From: Pedobacter duraquae
Lineage (GTDB): Bacteria > Bacteroidota > Bacteroidia > Sphingobacteriales > Sphingobacteriaceae
Assembly (NCBI RefSeq): GCF_004362245.1
Contig: NZ_SNWM01000003.1
Location: 62,001 to 126,000, forward strand
Reading direction: 5' to 3'
Length of the DNA: 64,000 nucleotides
A model generated the notes under the pieces. It saw only the letters and a list, made by a program, of their open reading frames with translations, ran no database searches and was not told the origin of the DNA. Made by a program: the position numbers and the translations under genes. Positions 54,102-63,341 of this stretch are shown one piece after another. How positions within the stretch are numbered: the stretch's first letter is position 1; every line of letters starts with the position of its first letter.

Positions 54102-55886
54102 ATGTCTCAGATTATACAGAAACACAGCCAACAGGTGTCAACAGTAAACAAACTAATTTTATTTTTATTTGTATTGATATCTAATGGGATAGGTGCTAAA
54201 GCACAGGGCTTCCTAAAAGCTAACGGCCAAAAAATCGTGAACGAAAAAGGCGAAAACGTTTTGCTTAGAGGTATGGGGCTTGGCGGCTGGATGCTCCAGG
54301 AAGGCTATATGTTGAAAATTAATAAAGATGGTCAACAGTATAAAATCAGGGAACGTATTGAAGACTTAATGGGAGCAAAACAGACTCAGGAATTTTACGA
54401 CCTTTGGCTTTCTAACCACACCAGGAAGATTGATATTGATTCGTTGAAAAGATGGGGCTTTAATTCGGTAAGGCTCCCAATGCATTTTAACCTGTATACG
54501 TTGCCCTCAGGTAAAGAGCCTGTAAAAGGGCAAAATACCTGGCTGGAAAAAGGATTTGCCTTAACAGACAGTTTGTTAAAATGGTGCAAGGCCAATCAGA
54601 TGTACCTGATTCTCGATTTGCATGCTGCGCCTGGTGGACAGGGTAATGATACAAATATTTCCGACCGTGATGCTAGTAAGCCATCTCTATGGGAAAACGA
54701 AGCTGACCAGCAGAAAACAATTGCCCTTTGGCTGAAACTTGCAGAGCGGTACAAAAATGAGCCATGGATCGGAGCTTATGATATTATCAATGAGCCAAAC
54801 TGGGGTTTCTCTAATCCCGATAAGGATAAAAATGGTACTCAGGAAAAAGTGAACGCACCCTTACGCAAATTAATGGTGGATATCACCAAAGCTATCCGTA
54901 CTGTAGATCAGAAACACATGATCATCATAGAAGGTAATGGCTGGGGAAATAACTATAATGGTATTTATCCATTGTGGGACAATAACATGGCGCTCAGTTT
55001 TCACAAATACTGGAATTATAACGATCAGGCTTCTATATCAGGAATGTTGAAGGCAAGAACGGAAAACAACGTTCCGATCTGGTTGGGCGAAACGGGAGAA
55101 AACTCTAACGTTTGGTTCACCCAGGCAATCAGTTTATTCGAAAAGAATAATATTGGATGGTCATGGTGGCCACTCAAAAAAATCGGAGCAAACAATCCAC
55201 TAGAAATAAAATCCAATCCAAATTATAACAGCGTGGTTGCTTATATGAATGGCCGTGGAAATAAGCCTAAGGAAAGTAATGCTTATAGCGGTCTGATGGA
55301 ACTTGCTGCTTACACCAGATTGGAAAATACAATCATACACAGAGATGTTATTGATGCGATGATGCGTCAGCCACACTCAGCAGCTGCTAAACCTTTTAAA
55401 GCGAATAGGATTCAAAAAAATACAACTTTGAATGCTGTAGATTACGATTTGGGGAGAAATGGCGTGGCATATTTTGATAAGGATACCGCTGATTTCCGCA
55501 GTGCCACAGGTAAATCAACGGCGGGAAATCGGGGTAGGATTTACAGGAATGATGGAGTAGATATAGCAAAAGACTCGACAAAATATGAACAATACTATGT
55601 AAATAGCATCGAAGACGGCGAATGGCTGCAATATAGTATTAACGTGTCTAAAGCAGGCAACTATAGCCTTGTATTGGGTGCCGCTGCCGACCTGGAAGGC
55701 GGAAGCATATCAGTCTCTATAGACGGAAAAAATGTTGTCAAAGCCCTTGCCATACCTGCTTCAGGAAATTCAAAGACATTTGGAACTGTTACCACAAAAA
55801 AGCTTAACTTAAAGTCAGGAAAGCAGGTGCTCAGAATTTATGTCGATAAAGGTGGCTTTAATCTAAGTACAATTAAGTTTGAGTAA
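54102..55886 (+). CDS. GH5 exo-beta-glucanase with CBM6-like tail
   Basis: The product has 594 residues with a signal peptide (to about 35, AKAQ; the start at 54102 leaves a 15-residue polar lead). The GH5 barrel spans about 38-390 with the R-x-P-x-H-F segment near 124-129, acid/base E231 in DIINEPNWGF and nucleophile E330 in PIWLGETGEN. The pattern LRGMGLGGWMLQEGY is that of fungal-type exo-beta-1,3-glucanases and related GH5 enzymes. Residues about 420-594 include a CBM6-like beta-sandwich (NSIEDGEWLQYSINVSKAGNYSL; GGFNLSTIKF). It is the last hydrolase of the locus, 25 bases after the GH55-like gene; with the GH30 enzymes it would degrade beta-1,3/1,6-glucan. Confidence 0.92.
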   Translation: MSQIIQKHSQQVSTVNKLILFLFVLISNGIGAKAQGFLKANGQKIVNEKGENVLLRGMGLGGWMLQEGYMLKINKDGQQYKIRERIEDLMGAKQTQEFYDLWLSNHTRKIDIDSLKRWGFNSVRLPMHFNLYTLPSGKEPVKGQNTWLEKGFALTDSLLKWCKANQMYLILDLHAAPGGQGNDTNISDRDASKPSLWENEADQQKTIALWLKLAERYKNEPWIGAYDIINEPNWGFSNPDKDKNGTQEKVNAPLRKLMVDITKAIRTVDQKHMIIIEGNGWGNNYNGIYPLWDNNMALSFHKYWNYNDQASISGMLKARTENNVPIWLGETGENSNVWFTQAISLFEKNNIGWSWWPLKKIGANNPLEIKSNPNYNSVVAYMNGRGNKPKESNAYSGLMELAAYTRLENTIIHRDVIDAMMRQPHSAAAKPFKANRIQKNTTLNAVDYDLGRNGVAYFDKDTADFRSATGKSTAGNRGRIYRNDGVDIAKDSTKYEQYYVNSIEDGEWLQYSINVSKAGNYSLVLGAAADLEGGSISVSIDGKNVVKALAIPASGNSKTFGTVTTKKLNLKSGKQVLRIYVDKGGFNLSTIKFE

Positions 55887-55905
55887 CACCATAAATTAAC
55901 ACAAA

Positions 55906-57099
55906 TTGAGGGGAAAAAAACGTTTGCTGGTTGTATTTGTATGCCTGGTTACGCTTGTAATTGTATTCGCCAAGTGTATGGATTTCCAAAAACGGGAGCC
56001 TGTGAAAAAGGATGCTGTTGCAGGTGCAGAAACCTGTCGGAAATGCCATACCTCAATTTACGATGCATATCTTCATAATCCACATCATAATACTACGCAG
56101 GCAATAACAACAGACGATTTGACACATGGACAAATGCCCGGGTCAAATGTATATGAGTTTAATGACAGATTGAAGCTGGTGGTTGAAAAACGTGAAGGGG
56201 GAATGTATCAGGTTGCTTATTTTGATGGCAAGGAAACCATCGCCCGGAAGTTTGATCTTGCCATAGGATCTGGAAAAAGAGCGTATACCTATGGGTATTG
56301 GGAAGGCAGCAGGTTAAACCAGTTGCCACTCTCATATTTTCGGCAGGTTAACCAATGGGCAAACAGTCCGGGTTTTCCAACAAATATGGTCTATTTTGAA
56401 CGTCCTATAGGCTCTAGATGTTTGGAATGCCATGCGTCGTTTGTAGATAAAACGGTAGTGCAAACTGGGGCATTGACTGTAGGGGAGGATCTTGATGCCA
56501 AATCTCTGGTCTACGGAATAGATTGTGAGCGCTGCCACGGCCCCGCAGGTCAGCATGTTGCCTTTCACCTCGACAGTCCGGAGGTAAAAAAGGCAAAATA
56601 TATAGTATTATACCAGAACCTTACACGCAAACAGAAGAACGATGCCTGTGCGATCTGTCATTCCGGAAATGATGTAACGGTAGACCGCTCTACCTTTGCC
56701 TTTAAGCCCGGTGATAACCTGTCAGACTATTATAGGAACTCGAGAGCCACATTTGCTAAGCTCGAAGAGGATGTCCATGGAAATCAGAGCCAAATGCTTG
56801 CTAAAAGTAAATGTTTTATCCAGAGCAAGGATATGACCTGCAATTCCTGTCATAATACCCACGAAGAATTAAAAGGTAATCTCAGCATTTATTCTCAACG
56901 GTGCGTCAGTTGCCACCAAACGCAGAAACATAGCGTAGAAACCCTTAGGAAAGGCATGCTTAAGACTAATTGTATAGATTGTCATATGCCTAAACAAACA
57001 TCCAAACTCATTAGTTTTCAGGCTGCACGTACTACAAAAGTCAGCCCCTATCTCCTGCGAACCCACCATATTGCAATCTATACTTCTGCTGGAAAATAG
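55906..57099 (+). CDS. Seven-haem c-type cytochrome lipoprotein (TTG start)
   Basis: The product has 397 residues if translation starts at the TTG at 55906. That choice gives a proper lipoprotein signal (KKRLLVVFVCLVTLVIVFAKC, cysteine at about 24); the first ATG (55978) lies just after that cysteine and would remove it. I count seven CxxCH haem sites: TCRKCH, RCLECH, DCERCH, ACAICH, TCNSCH, RCVSCH and NCIDCH. The layout recalls the multihaem cytochrome c554/doxx group often found with respiratory reductases. It begins 19 bases after the GH5 stop and may be read from the glucan operon. The electron acceptor is unknown; export and outer-membrane anchoring suggest periplasmic or surface electron transfer. 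Confidence 0.87.
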   Translation: MRGKKRLLVVFVCLVTLVIVFAKCMDFQKREPVKKDAVAGAETCRKCHTSIYDAYLHNPHHNTTQAITTDDLTHGQMPGSNVYEFNDRLKLVVEKREGGMYQVAYFDGKETIARKFDLAIGSGKRAYTYGYWEGSRLNQLPLSYFRQVNQWANSPGFPTNMVYFERPIGSRCLECHASFVDKTVVQTGALTVGEDLDAKSLVYGIDCERCHGPAGQHVAFHLDSPEVKKAKYIVLYQNLTRKQKNDACAICHSGNDVTVDRSTFAFKPGDNLSDYYRNSRATFAKLEEDVHGNQSQMLAKSKCFIQSKDMTCNSCHNTHEELKGNLSIYSQRCVSCHQTQKHSVETLRKGMLKTNCIDCHMPKQTSKLISFQAARTTKVSPYLLRTHHIAIYTSAGK

Positions 57100-57111
57100 T
57101 TACTTTTGTTT

Positions 57112-57675
57112 ATGTCCTCACACCATATTGTAAGAGAAAAGCAAGAACCAGCGTTGTATATCCACCGACTGGGCGATTTTAGTGAAGAATATCTGGGTCA
57201 GCTTTTAGAATGGAGTCCAACGTTGCTGGTGCATGCATCGGAGTACGAGAAAGTGATAAGCCTTGGCTTAAAGGTCGATGTCGTATTTAACCCGGGAGTA
57301 AATGATCCTATCCAGGAAAGTACCAAGGTAGTCAATACAATGCATGATGATATTTCTGGTGTGCTCAACTATCTGGTGACAGAAAAGTACCCCGCTGTAA
57401 ATATTATTGATCGGAATAGTGATCTCAAAGTACTTGATTATTATTTTAATCTGATCAATATCGTGGTATTTACACCGGATTCTAAAAGTTACCCCGTGAA
57501 GTCGGGCTTTAGTGTTTGGAAGCCACAACACACGGTATTTAGTATCCCGCTAACGGCATACTTTGAAACGAGCAATCTGCTCCAGAATGAACAGGGAGAA
57601 TTTGTTGTGGTCAAGGATGGATTTATAGACTTTACGTTCAGTACTTCTTATTTATTTATTACCGAGAAATTATGA
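57112..57675 (+). CDS. Thiamine pyrophosphokinase-like protein
   Basis: The product is 187 residues from the ATG at 57112 (a TTG at 57106 would add two). An N-terminal part with LLVHASEYEKVISLGLKVDVVF and a later IIDRNSDLKVLDYYFNLINIVVF follows the order of strands in the thiamine pyrophosphokinase catalytic fold, but the DxxS and nucleotide motifs are weak, so activity is unsure. Members of this group are short in Sphingobacteria. It overlaps the GNAT gene by ATGA (57672), so the two are translated together. Confidence 0.55.
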   Translation: MSSHHIVREKQEPALYIHRLGDFSEEYLGQLLEWSPTLLVHASEYEKVISLGLKVDVVFNPGVNDPIQESTKVVNTMHDDISGVLNYLVTEKYPAVNIIDRNSDLKVLDYYFNLINIVVFTPDSKSYPVKSGFSVWKPQHTVFSIPLTAYFETSNLLQNEQGEFVVVKDGFIDFTFSTSYLFITEKL

Positions 57676-58175
57676 TTGCGCTGAGAAAGGCTACAGAACA
57701 AGATATTCCTGTGATCAGGGAGATTGCCAGGACCACTTGGGAGCCTACCTATGTCCCAATTATTGGTGCCGAGCAGGTAACCTATATGCTGGATAAGATG
57801 TACAACGAAGGTGCTTTACTTGAGCAGCTCAGTGAAGGCCATACCTTTCTCATTGCAGAGATCATGAAGAAATCTGTCGGCTTTGCTGCTTATTCTGTCA
57901 TAGATCACGAGCTGAGAACTTTTAAGCTCCATAAGTTATATGTCCTTCCTGAAGTACATGGGCAGGGAGTTGGCAAATTCCTGATCAATGAAGTGGTAGA
58001 TCGCATTCGGGATGTGGATGGAAAAATGCTGGAGCTAAACGTAAACAGGGCAAATAAAGCCAAAGATTTCTATGAACGTGCAGGCTTTAAAATAAAAGAA
58101 ACCGTTGACATTGAAATTGGCAACGGTTTCCAGATGAATGATTATGTGATGGTAATGCCTATTCTACCAGTTTAG
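57672..58175 (+). CDS. GNAT-family N-acetyltransferase
   Basis: The product has 167 residues. The GNAT signature is clear: a LYVLPEVHGQGVGKFLINEVV block (about 95-115) contains the acetyl-CoA pyrophosphate loop Q/R-x-x-G-x-G/A, followed by a LELNVNRANKAKDFYERAGF segment (about 118-138). The N-terminus (IRKATEQDIPVI type) is also typical. The substrate amine is not predictable. It overlaps the previous gene and, by 17 bases, the convergent M28 peptidase gene. Confidence 0.9.
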   Translation: MIALRKATEQDIPVIREIARTTWEPTYVPIIGAEQVTYMLDKMYNEGALLEQLSEGHTFLIAEIMKKSVGFAAYSVIDHELRTFKLHKLYVLPEVHGQGVGKFLINEVVDRIRDVDGKMLELNVNRANKAKDFYERAGFKIKETVDIEIGNGFQMNDYVMVMPILPV

Positions 58176-59475
58176 GTATCCGCGTAGGTGTATCTGTTCC
58201 TTTAACAATCGTGATGGCAGCTTTTGCTATGCCCTTGATGGTCGCAAGGATATTATCTGTATCTAATGACTCATACTCATCATTCACTGTATGATATAAC
58301 TTATCTATATCGATCATATCTGTGCTAATTGTATGTGCCGGCACACCTAATGCAGCCAAGGTAGCATTGTCACTACGGTAAAACAAACGTTGTGCGGGAT
58401 ATGGATCCGGGTGAAAAGTGAATTGTGTTCCTGCAAGATTTTTCTGAAGGATGGCACCGAAATCCGACTTCTCGTAACCAGTAATGAAGGCTGTGTTTTT
58501 ACCGAATTTACTGTCTTTACCGATCATCTCGATGTTAAACATCGCCGTTACGTCGTCGGGATTTAGTCCCCGCGAAAAATGCTTTGCGCCAAAGCCACCT
58601 ATTTCCTCCGCGGTAAATGCTACAAAGATCAGGGTTCTCTCGTTGTTCTTTAATTTTTTGTAATATTTAGCTAACGCAATCATTGCGGTTGTACCAGAAG
58701 CATCATCATCGGCCCCGTTTGCGATGCTATCCTGATCGGTTGGTTTTACGATTCCCAAGTGATCATAATGACCCGAGAATACAACTATTTCCTTAGCCTT
58801 CGATTTGCCCGGAATCATACCGGCAACATTAAACAGTGATAACTCTTCTGCGCTATTCTTGATGGCAACATTAAAGCCTGAAGCTACTGTGTCTGCGGTC
58901 AACACCAATACCAGCGCGGGGCCTTTAGGGTCTTTAAGCGTTGTTTCGTCAACAATACTTCCCCGAGATGGTGCGGCTTTCAATTTTCTGAAATCTTCAG
59001 TGAATTTCTGATCCACCAGTACTATTTGGCGTTTTTTAGTCCGACTTAAAGTCCTCAATTGCTGTTGTAGAGACTGTCCGGGATTCAATCTTATAAATCC
59101 ATCGCCATTGGTCAGATCAAATTTAGTCTCTGCCGCAGAGCTGCCAGCTACAAGGATGTTCTCAGGCGCAATATCCTGATTATTCAACTTGACAGTTACG
59201 CTTTGTGGTTTCATGCGGAATACAGGAAAGGTTTGCCTAAACCCTTTTGCGCCTGCCAGCGGCTTTAGGCCGATCTCTTTGAACTGTCGCTCAATAAAAG
59301 TAGCCGCCTTATCGATTCCTGGAGTAAAAGATCCTCGACCCTGCATGTCATCAGCACTCAAGGTCTTGATCAATCCATCAACATAGGGCTTGGTAATAAT
59401 TTTATCAATATCCTGTGCTTGTACGTTATTTGCCAGGCAGAATGCGAGCAAGGCAAATGGTAGTCTTTTCATCAT
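58159..59475 (-). CDS. M28-family zinc peptidase
   Basis: The product has 438 residues with a signal peptide (to about 20, VQAQ). The M28 metal-site residues are visible: H in SGHYDHLG (about 237), D in NGADDDASGTTA (about 256), the catalytic EE in FTAEEIGG (about 291-292), a metal D/E in the NIEMIGKDS block (about 317) and the final H in VPAHTIS (about 393). A protease-associated-type insert fits the 90-200 region. It is an exported aminopeptidase, probably periplasmic. It lies 16 bases downstream of the DUF4407 gene and is likely co-transcribed with it. Confidence 0.93.
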   Translation of the reverse strand: MMKRLPFALLAFCLANNVQAQDIDKIITKPYVDGLIKTLSADDMQGRGSFTPGIDKAATFIERQFKEIGLKPLAGAKGFRQTFPVFRMKPQSVTVKLNNQDIAPENILVAGSSAAETKFDLTNGDGFIRLNPGQSLQQQLRTLSRTKKRQIVLVDQKFTEDFRKLKAAPSRGSIVDETTLKDPKGPALVLVLTADTVASGFNVAIKNSAEELSLFNVAGMIPGKSKAKEIVVFSGHYDHLGIVKPTDQDSIANGADDDASGTTAMIALAKYYKKLKNNERTLIFVAFTAEEIGGFGAKHFSRGLNPDDVTAMFNIEMIGKDSKFGKNTAFITGYEKSDFGAILQKNLAGTQFTFHPDPYPAQRLFYRSDNATLAALGVPAHTISTDMIDIDKLYHTVNDEYESLDTDNILATIKGIAKAAITIVKGTDTPTRIPKLVE

Positions 59476-59491
59476 TTGGTTTAGTATTAGT

Positions 59492-60577
59492 TTAGTCTTC
59501 GTGTAATCTCCTCTTTTTGCGGTCTATCCCTATGTCTACCCGGGTTGGATGTACGCCATCAACAACCTCAATCTCGTAGTCGCGGTCTTTCTCCGAAATA
59601 TGGTTTTGCGCAGTTTCTATATGCTCAATAGCACGGTCATAAGTGCCCCTACTGCTCATCATTTTAACAAACACGGGTAAGCATTCGAAAAATATAAAGA
59701 GCAATCCTATAAAAGTAACTGCTAAGGATGTGTTCACATCTCGTGTACCGTTCGTATTGAAACTAAGCTGACCCAACGCCCAGTTCCTGTCAGCAAACCC
59801 AGCAATGTTAGTGAGGCTGTCTAATTGTTTTCCAGTGTACAGGCGTTCACTATATAATCCGTCAAATTGTTTTCTCCCCTCAACAAAACGTTCCATATTC
59901 CGAATGCCTGCATTTAAAGTGTCCAGATTTCCCTCGCGTTGTTTCAGTTCAGTTTCCTTTCGCTTGGCAAAAGAACCATAGCCCATTTTTCCCGAGGTCT
60001 CCGCTGTTTTATTACCGAAAATCTCAAAGTTTAGCTTCTGACGGTCGGCCTTAACTGTGTTCATCAGCGAATCACGCTGGGCTTTTGTCTCGTTTAACTT
60101 TTTAATTTCGATAGTGTACTTGTTGTTAAAAGCATTGTTAAGCGTATCGATTTTTGAGCGCTGGTTGTTCAGGTAGCTTACCTTAAGGCGCTCCTTAATC
60201 TCTTTGTCAAAGATCTTAAGTTCCAAAGGTCTTGAGATAACCATGCCGATCATGATGGCCAATAAAATCCTCGGTGTTGCCTGAGCAATCTGTTTTCCTG
60301 AAGAAGCATTTTTATTGATACTGGCAACGATATAGCGATCCATATTGAAGATAGCTAAACCCCAGATCAGCCCAAAAAATAGAGCAAACAGAACAGCTGC
60401 GGTATCTCCCTTGAAAACAAAGTACATGGCGTAGCCGCCTGATAATGCAGCGAAAAGTCCTGTAAAAAAAATAGTGGCACCGATACCAAAATATTTATTA
60501 TGCTCGGTAGGATGTTTCTCCAGTGTATCCTGATGTACACCCGAGCAAAACCAAAAAAAACGTGTAATGGCGTTCAT
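59492..60577 (-). CDS. DUF4407 membrane protein
   Basis: The product has 361 residues. Three hydrophobic segments lie in the first 120 residues (about 32-54, 60-80, 104-122), a long coiled coil (about 130-255) follows, and a fourth membrane segment lies at about 283-305 before a charged C-terminus. The start (RFFWFCSGVHQDTLEKHPTEHNKYFGIGATIFFTG) is the conserved DUF4407 block. Its function is not known; the coiled coil should sit in one compartment, as segments 3 and 4 flank it. The M28 peptidase gene follows at 16 bases. Confidence 0.85.
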   Translation of the reverse strand: MNAITRFFWFCSGVHQDTLEKHPTEHNKYFGIGATIFFTGLFAALSGGYAMYFVFKGDTAAVLFALFFGLIWGLAIFNMDRYIVASINKNASSGKQIAQATPRILLAIMIGMVISRPLELKIFDKEIKERLKVSYLNNQRSKIDTLNNAFNNKYTIEIKKLNETKAQRDSLMNTVKADRQKLNFEIFGNKTAETSGKMGYGSFAKRKETELKQREGNLDTLNAGIRNMERFVEGRKQFDGLYSERLYTGKQLDSLTNIAGFADRNWALGQLSFNTNGTRDVNTSLAVTFIGLLFIFFECLPVFVKMMSSRGTYDRAIEHIETAQNHISEKDRDYEIEVVDGVHPTRVDIGIDRKKRRLHED

Positions 60578-60763
60578 GATAAATCAAAGTTAAGAAAGCG
60601 TATCCATTAAACGCGCGGCATACACACTTGTTACAGAGCGTCCTGCTAAAAATTGACACGGATTCGTCTTTTTGCTCAACAGCGGTATTATTTTTATTGT
60701 TTATCTTTGATCCTGCCTGAGGGGCAGGCTATTAATTCGATTACAGTATAATACGCTATAGAT

Positions 60764-61078
60764 ATGAAAGAAGTTACAGTACAAGAACTTAAACAAAAAA
60801 TTGACAACAAGGAAGATTTCCAGCTGATCGACGTTAGGGAGACTTTTGAATATGAGACTTCCAATCTTGAAGGAGAGAATATCCCTTTGGGTGGTATCTT
60901 GATTGAGTCAGACAAAATCTCGACTGATAAGCCTGTGATTATGCAGTGCAGAAGTGGAAAAAGGAGTGCGGCGGCAGTGATGCAGTTAGAACAGTTGGGT
61001 TTTACTAACTTGTACAATCTCAAAGGTGGTATTCTTGCCTGGGCTGAGGCTTATGACCCAAATATGCCAGTTTATTAA
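60764..61078 (+). CDS. Rhodanese-like sulfurtransferase
   Basis: The product has 104 residues, a single rhodanese domain. The active-site loop is C-R-S-G-K-R-S (cysteine at about 66), and LIDVRETFEYETSNLEGENIPLG has the CH2-type start. No signal peptide, so cytoplasmic. The likely role is persulfide transfer. It is co-transcribed with the small membrane gene nine bases on. A TATCTTTG at 60702-60709 resembles the -7 promoter box, followed by a small hairpin (60712-60728) in the leader. Confidence 0.92.
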   Translation: MKEVTVQELKQKIDNKEDFQLIDVRETFEYETSNLEGENIPLGGILIESDKISTDKPVIMQCRSGKRSAAAVMQLEQLGFTNLYNLKGGILAWAEAYDPNMPVY

Positions 61079-61086
61079 GTACAGCT

Positions 61087-61281
61087 ATGAAAAAGCAAAT
61101 AGCACTGAACGTGTTTTTTTATCTGGGCATCATTCTTTCAATCATCGGACTTAAATGGGCGATGAAAAACGAAAATCATGCCGCTCTGGCCCTTTTTATA
61201 GTAACGGGCGCCTTCTTTATTTATCTTAAGATTCGCCTGATCAGAGATCTGCGCCGTTCTATCAAGGATAAAACAATGTAG
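61087..61281 (+). CDS. Small two-TM protein (DUF6358-like)
   Basis: The product has 64 residues with hydrophobic segments at about 6-24 and 31-50 and a basic tail (RLIRDLRRSIKDK). It resembles short membrane proteins common in Pedobacter; I am not certain of the family name. It lies eight bases after the rhodanese gene, in the same unit, and its last 20 bases overlap the 3' end of the convergent epimerase gene. Confidence 0.6.
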   Translation: MKKQIALNVFFYLGIILSIIGLKWAMKNENHAALALFIVTGAFFIYLKIRLIRDLRRSIKDKTM

Positions 61282-62296
61282 TATTCGGACCTTCCAGACC
61301 TAAACCTGGGAGGTCTTTCAATTCGTATCTGCCGTTAACGAAGTGCGGGTTGCTGAAGGGATTATTTTTTGTAAGCCACGGTCCATCTAAATCGGCCCAG
61401 TCACAAAGCGGTGCAAGGGCAATTCCTGCAAGTGTTGCAATTGAGGTTTCGCTCATGCAGCCTATCAAAATTTTCATCCCAAAAGAACGTGCTTTTTCTA
61501 TCATCTGATGGGCTTCAAACATGCCACCACTTTTCATCAGTTTGATATTGATGCCATGATAGGCACCGCGGAGCTGATCCATATCTGCCAGCCGCTGGAC
61601 TGCCTCATCAGCAAGAATCGGAATTGGACTGCGGCCAGTAAGCCAGGCGTTGCCCTCAAGGTCATTCTTATCCATCGGCTGTTCTATCAATACAACACCC
61701 TGGTCATGCAGCCAATACACATCGTCGATAGCCTTTTTTCTATCGTGCCAGCCCTGATTGGCATCTACATATAGGGGGAGATCACTTACGCTTCTTATTG
61801 TCCTGATCAGTTCCCTGTCGTTATCCCTGCCCAATTTAATCTTAAGCACTTTGAAGTCTTTGGCGTCTGCAACTTTCTCCCGGAGTACTTCTGGTGTATC
61901 AATCCCAATGGTATAGGATGTAACAGGCATTTTTGCAGGATCAGCGCCAAAGAGCTGATAACACGGCTTATCCAAAAGCTTGCCAGTAAGGTCGTGCAAT
62001 GCGATATCTATAGCAGCTTTAATTGCTGGATTACCCGGACTGATCTGATCCAGGTAGGTCACCATGTCTGCAAAATCAAAAGGGAAGCTGAAGCGTTTCC
62101 AGTCTACCTGCTCCAGGAAGTTTTTGGCAGATTCGGGACTTTCTCCCATGTACGGTACCATAGAAGCTTCACCATAACCTGTCTTACCCTCGTAGTCCAA
62201 CCTAAGTAATACCAATGGCGTACTCGTTCTGCTAAACTTTGCAATAGCAAAAGGATGTTTTAATTCCAGGTTATAAGAGATGTAGGTAGCTTTCAT
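61262..62296 (-). CDS. Dipeptide epimerase (enolase superfamily, L-Ala-D/L-Glu type)
   Basis: The product has 344 residues. The N-terminal capping domain (about 1-115) is followed by a barrel with the motifs of the muconate-lactonising/dipeptide epimerase branch: KIKLG (catalytic lysine about 157), DANQGW (metal D about 183), IEQPM (metal E about 210), ADEAV (metal D about 235) and IKLMKSGG (second catalytic lysine about 259). It would epimerise dipeptides such as L-Ala-D-Glu from murein turnover; specificity is from family likeness. Start at 62296 is the first ATG. No partner gene. Confidence 0.9.
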   Translation of the reverse strand: MKATYISYNLELKHPFAIAKFSRTSTPLVLLRLDYEGKTGYGEASMVPYMGESPESAKNFLEQVDWKRFSFPFDFADMVTYLDQISPGNPAIKAAIDIALHDLTGKLLDKPCYQLFGADPAKMPVTSYTIGIDTPEVLREKVADAKDFKVLKIKLGRDNDRELIRTIRSVSDLPLYVDANQGWHDRKKAIDDVYWLHDQGVVLIEQPMDKNDLEGNAWLTGRSPIPILADEAVQRLADMDQLRGAYHGINIKLMKSGGMFEAHQMIEKARSFGMKILIGCMSETSIATLAGIALAPLCDWADLDGPWLTKNNPFSNPHFVNGRYELKDLPGLGLEGPNTTLFYP

Positions 62297-62375
62297 AATG
62301 GACTAAGTAATATCAAAGTTAAAAAATCAACGGCTCGGTGAATGTAAAAATAATATACCTAATATTGCATTTTCT

Positions 62376-63341
62376 ATGGATAACGCAATATACCAACCCT
62401 TCAAAAACTTCGATTTCAGGTATAAAAACTGCTTTTTAAGCGGTGATACGTTTAAGTCGCCGGTAACAAATGTTAACGTGTTGCCAGACTGGCTTCTGGC
62501 AATGGCTAACTTCACGGGCAATGAACAAATCAAGTTGCTCGATGAAAGTATCCGTGCGTACAATACCTTGAAAGTTCCTGTTAATAATGAAGTTCAGGAA
62601 CATTTTATAGAACCGTTGGAAGGAAAGATAGCCACTGCTTTTGCTGGAGGATATACTGCAGTTTCTCAACTGGATGAGGTTGATCTCTTCAGGTGGATTG
62701 GTAAATTTATGTACAGTCTGATTTACATCGAAATGAATGCCGCCATTGGTCTGCAGCAGCTGAGTAATGATGGAGTAAACATGTCGCAGGGACTAATGCA
62801 TAAATTTGGTAACCTGAATGCCATGATCCAGGGCATCTACACCTCTGTTGTTTTTGAAGACTTTACACCATGGTCCATCGTCGTTGTTCCGCTAAAAGAG
62901 CAAGATCATTATTTTAGTTTCCGGGATGAAATCAACACACTTACTTTTTCTTTGAAGCTGAAGGACTTCGGGATTATTGCCTGTCTGCAGGATAATGGAA
63001 CCAATAAGAAATTCCACGGCGAGATCCTGGAACAGATTGCAGGTATTCCATTACTGGAGGAGCAATATGAGGAATTGTGTGCGCGCTTTTTTTACTCGGC
63101 ATACCTGTTTAACAGGTTGCCTGAATATGCCATTATGCCTGTTGAAGGCTCCGTTTACATTGATGCCATGCCTTTAAGGGGTACACTGAATAAGCCGCTC
63201 TTTGACCATTGGCAGAACAAGACCTATGGTCAGGTGCTGGAGAATTTCTGGAAGCCCTGGGGGCATACGCTGTTTGAAATCATTAAGGACCCTACAGCAC
63301 CATTGAGCTATTTTCACCCACCGTTATTGCCCGGCACCTAA
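62376..63341 (+). CDS. Uncharacterised protein of 321 residues
   Basis: No family is recognised. The protein is soluble with no signal peptide; the start (FDFRYKNCFLSGD, about 14-26) and a later helical domain suggest two parts. There is no convincing catalytic motif. It is divergent from the epimerase gene (79 bases between starts) and overlaps the 3' end of the rhomboid gene by 18 bases. The start at ATG 62376 is the first in frame. Confidence 0.65.
   Translation: MDNAIYQPFKNFDFRYKNCFLSGDTFKSPVTNVNVLPDWLLAMANFTGNEQIKLLDESIRAYNTLKVPVNNEVQEHFIEPLEGKIATAFAGGYTAVSQLDEVDLFRWIGKFMYSLIYIEMNAAIGLQQLSNDGVNMSQGLMHKFGNLNAMIQGIYTSVVFEDFTPWSIVVVPLKEQDHYFSFRDEINTLTFSLKLKDFGIIACLQDNGTNKKFHGEILEQIAGIPLLEEQYEELCARFFYSAYLFNRLPEYAIMPVEGSVYIDAMPLRGTLNKPLFDHWQNKTYGQVLENFWKPWGHTLFEIIKDPTAPLSYFHPPLLPGT

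Noticed and set aside
60712..60728. A riboswitch before the rhodanese gene
   Set aside because: Only a six-base-pair hairpin is present; no known aptamer core can be recognised.
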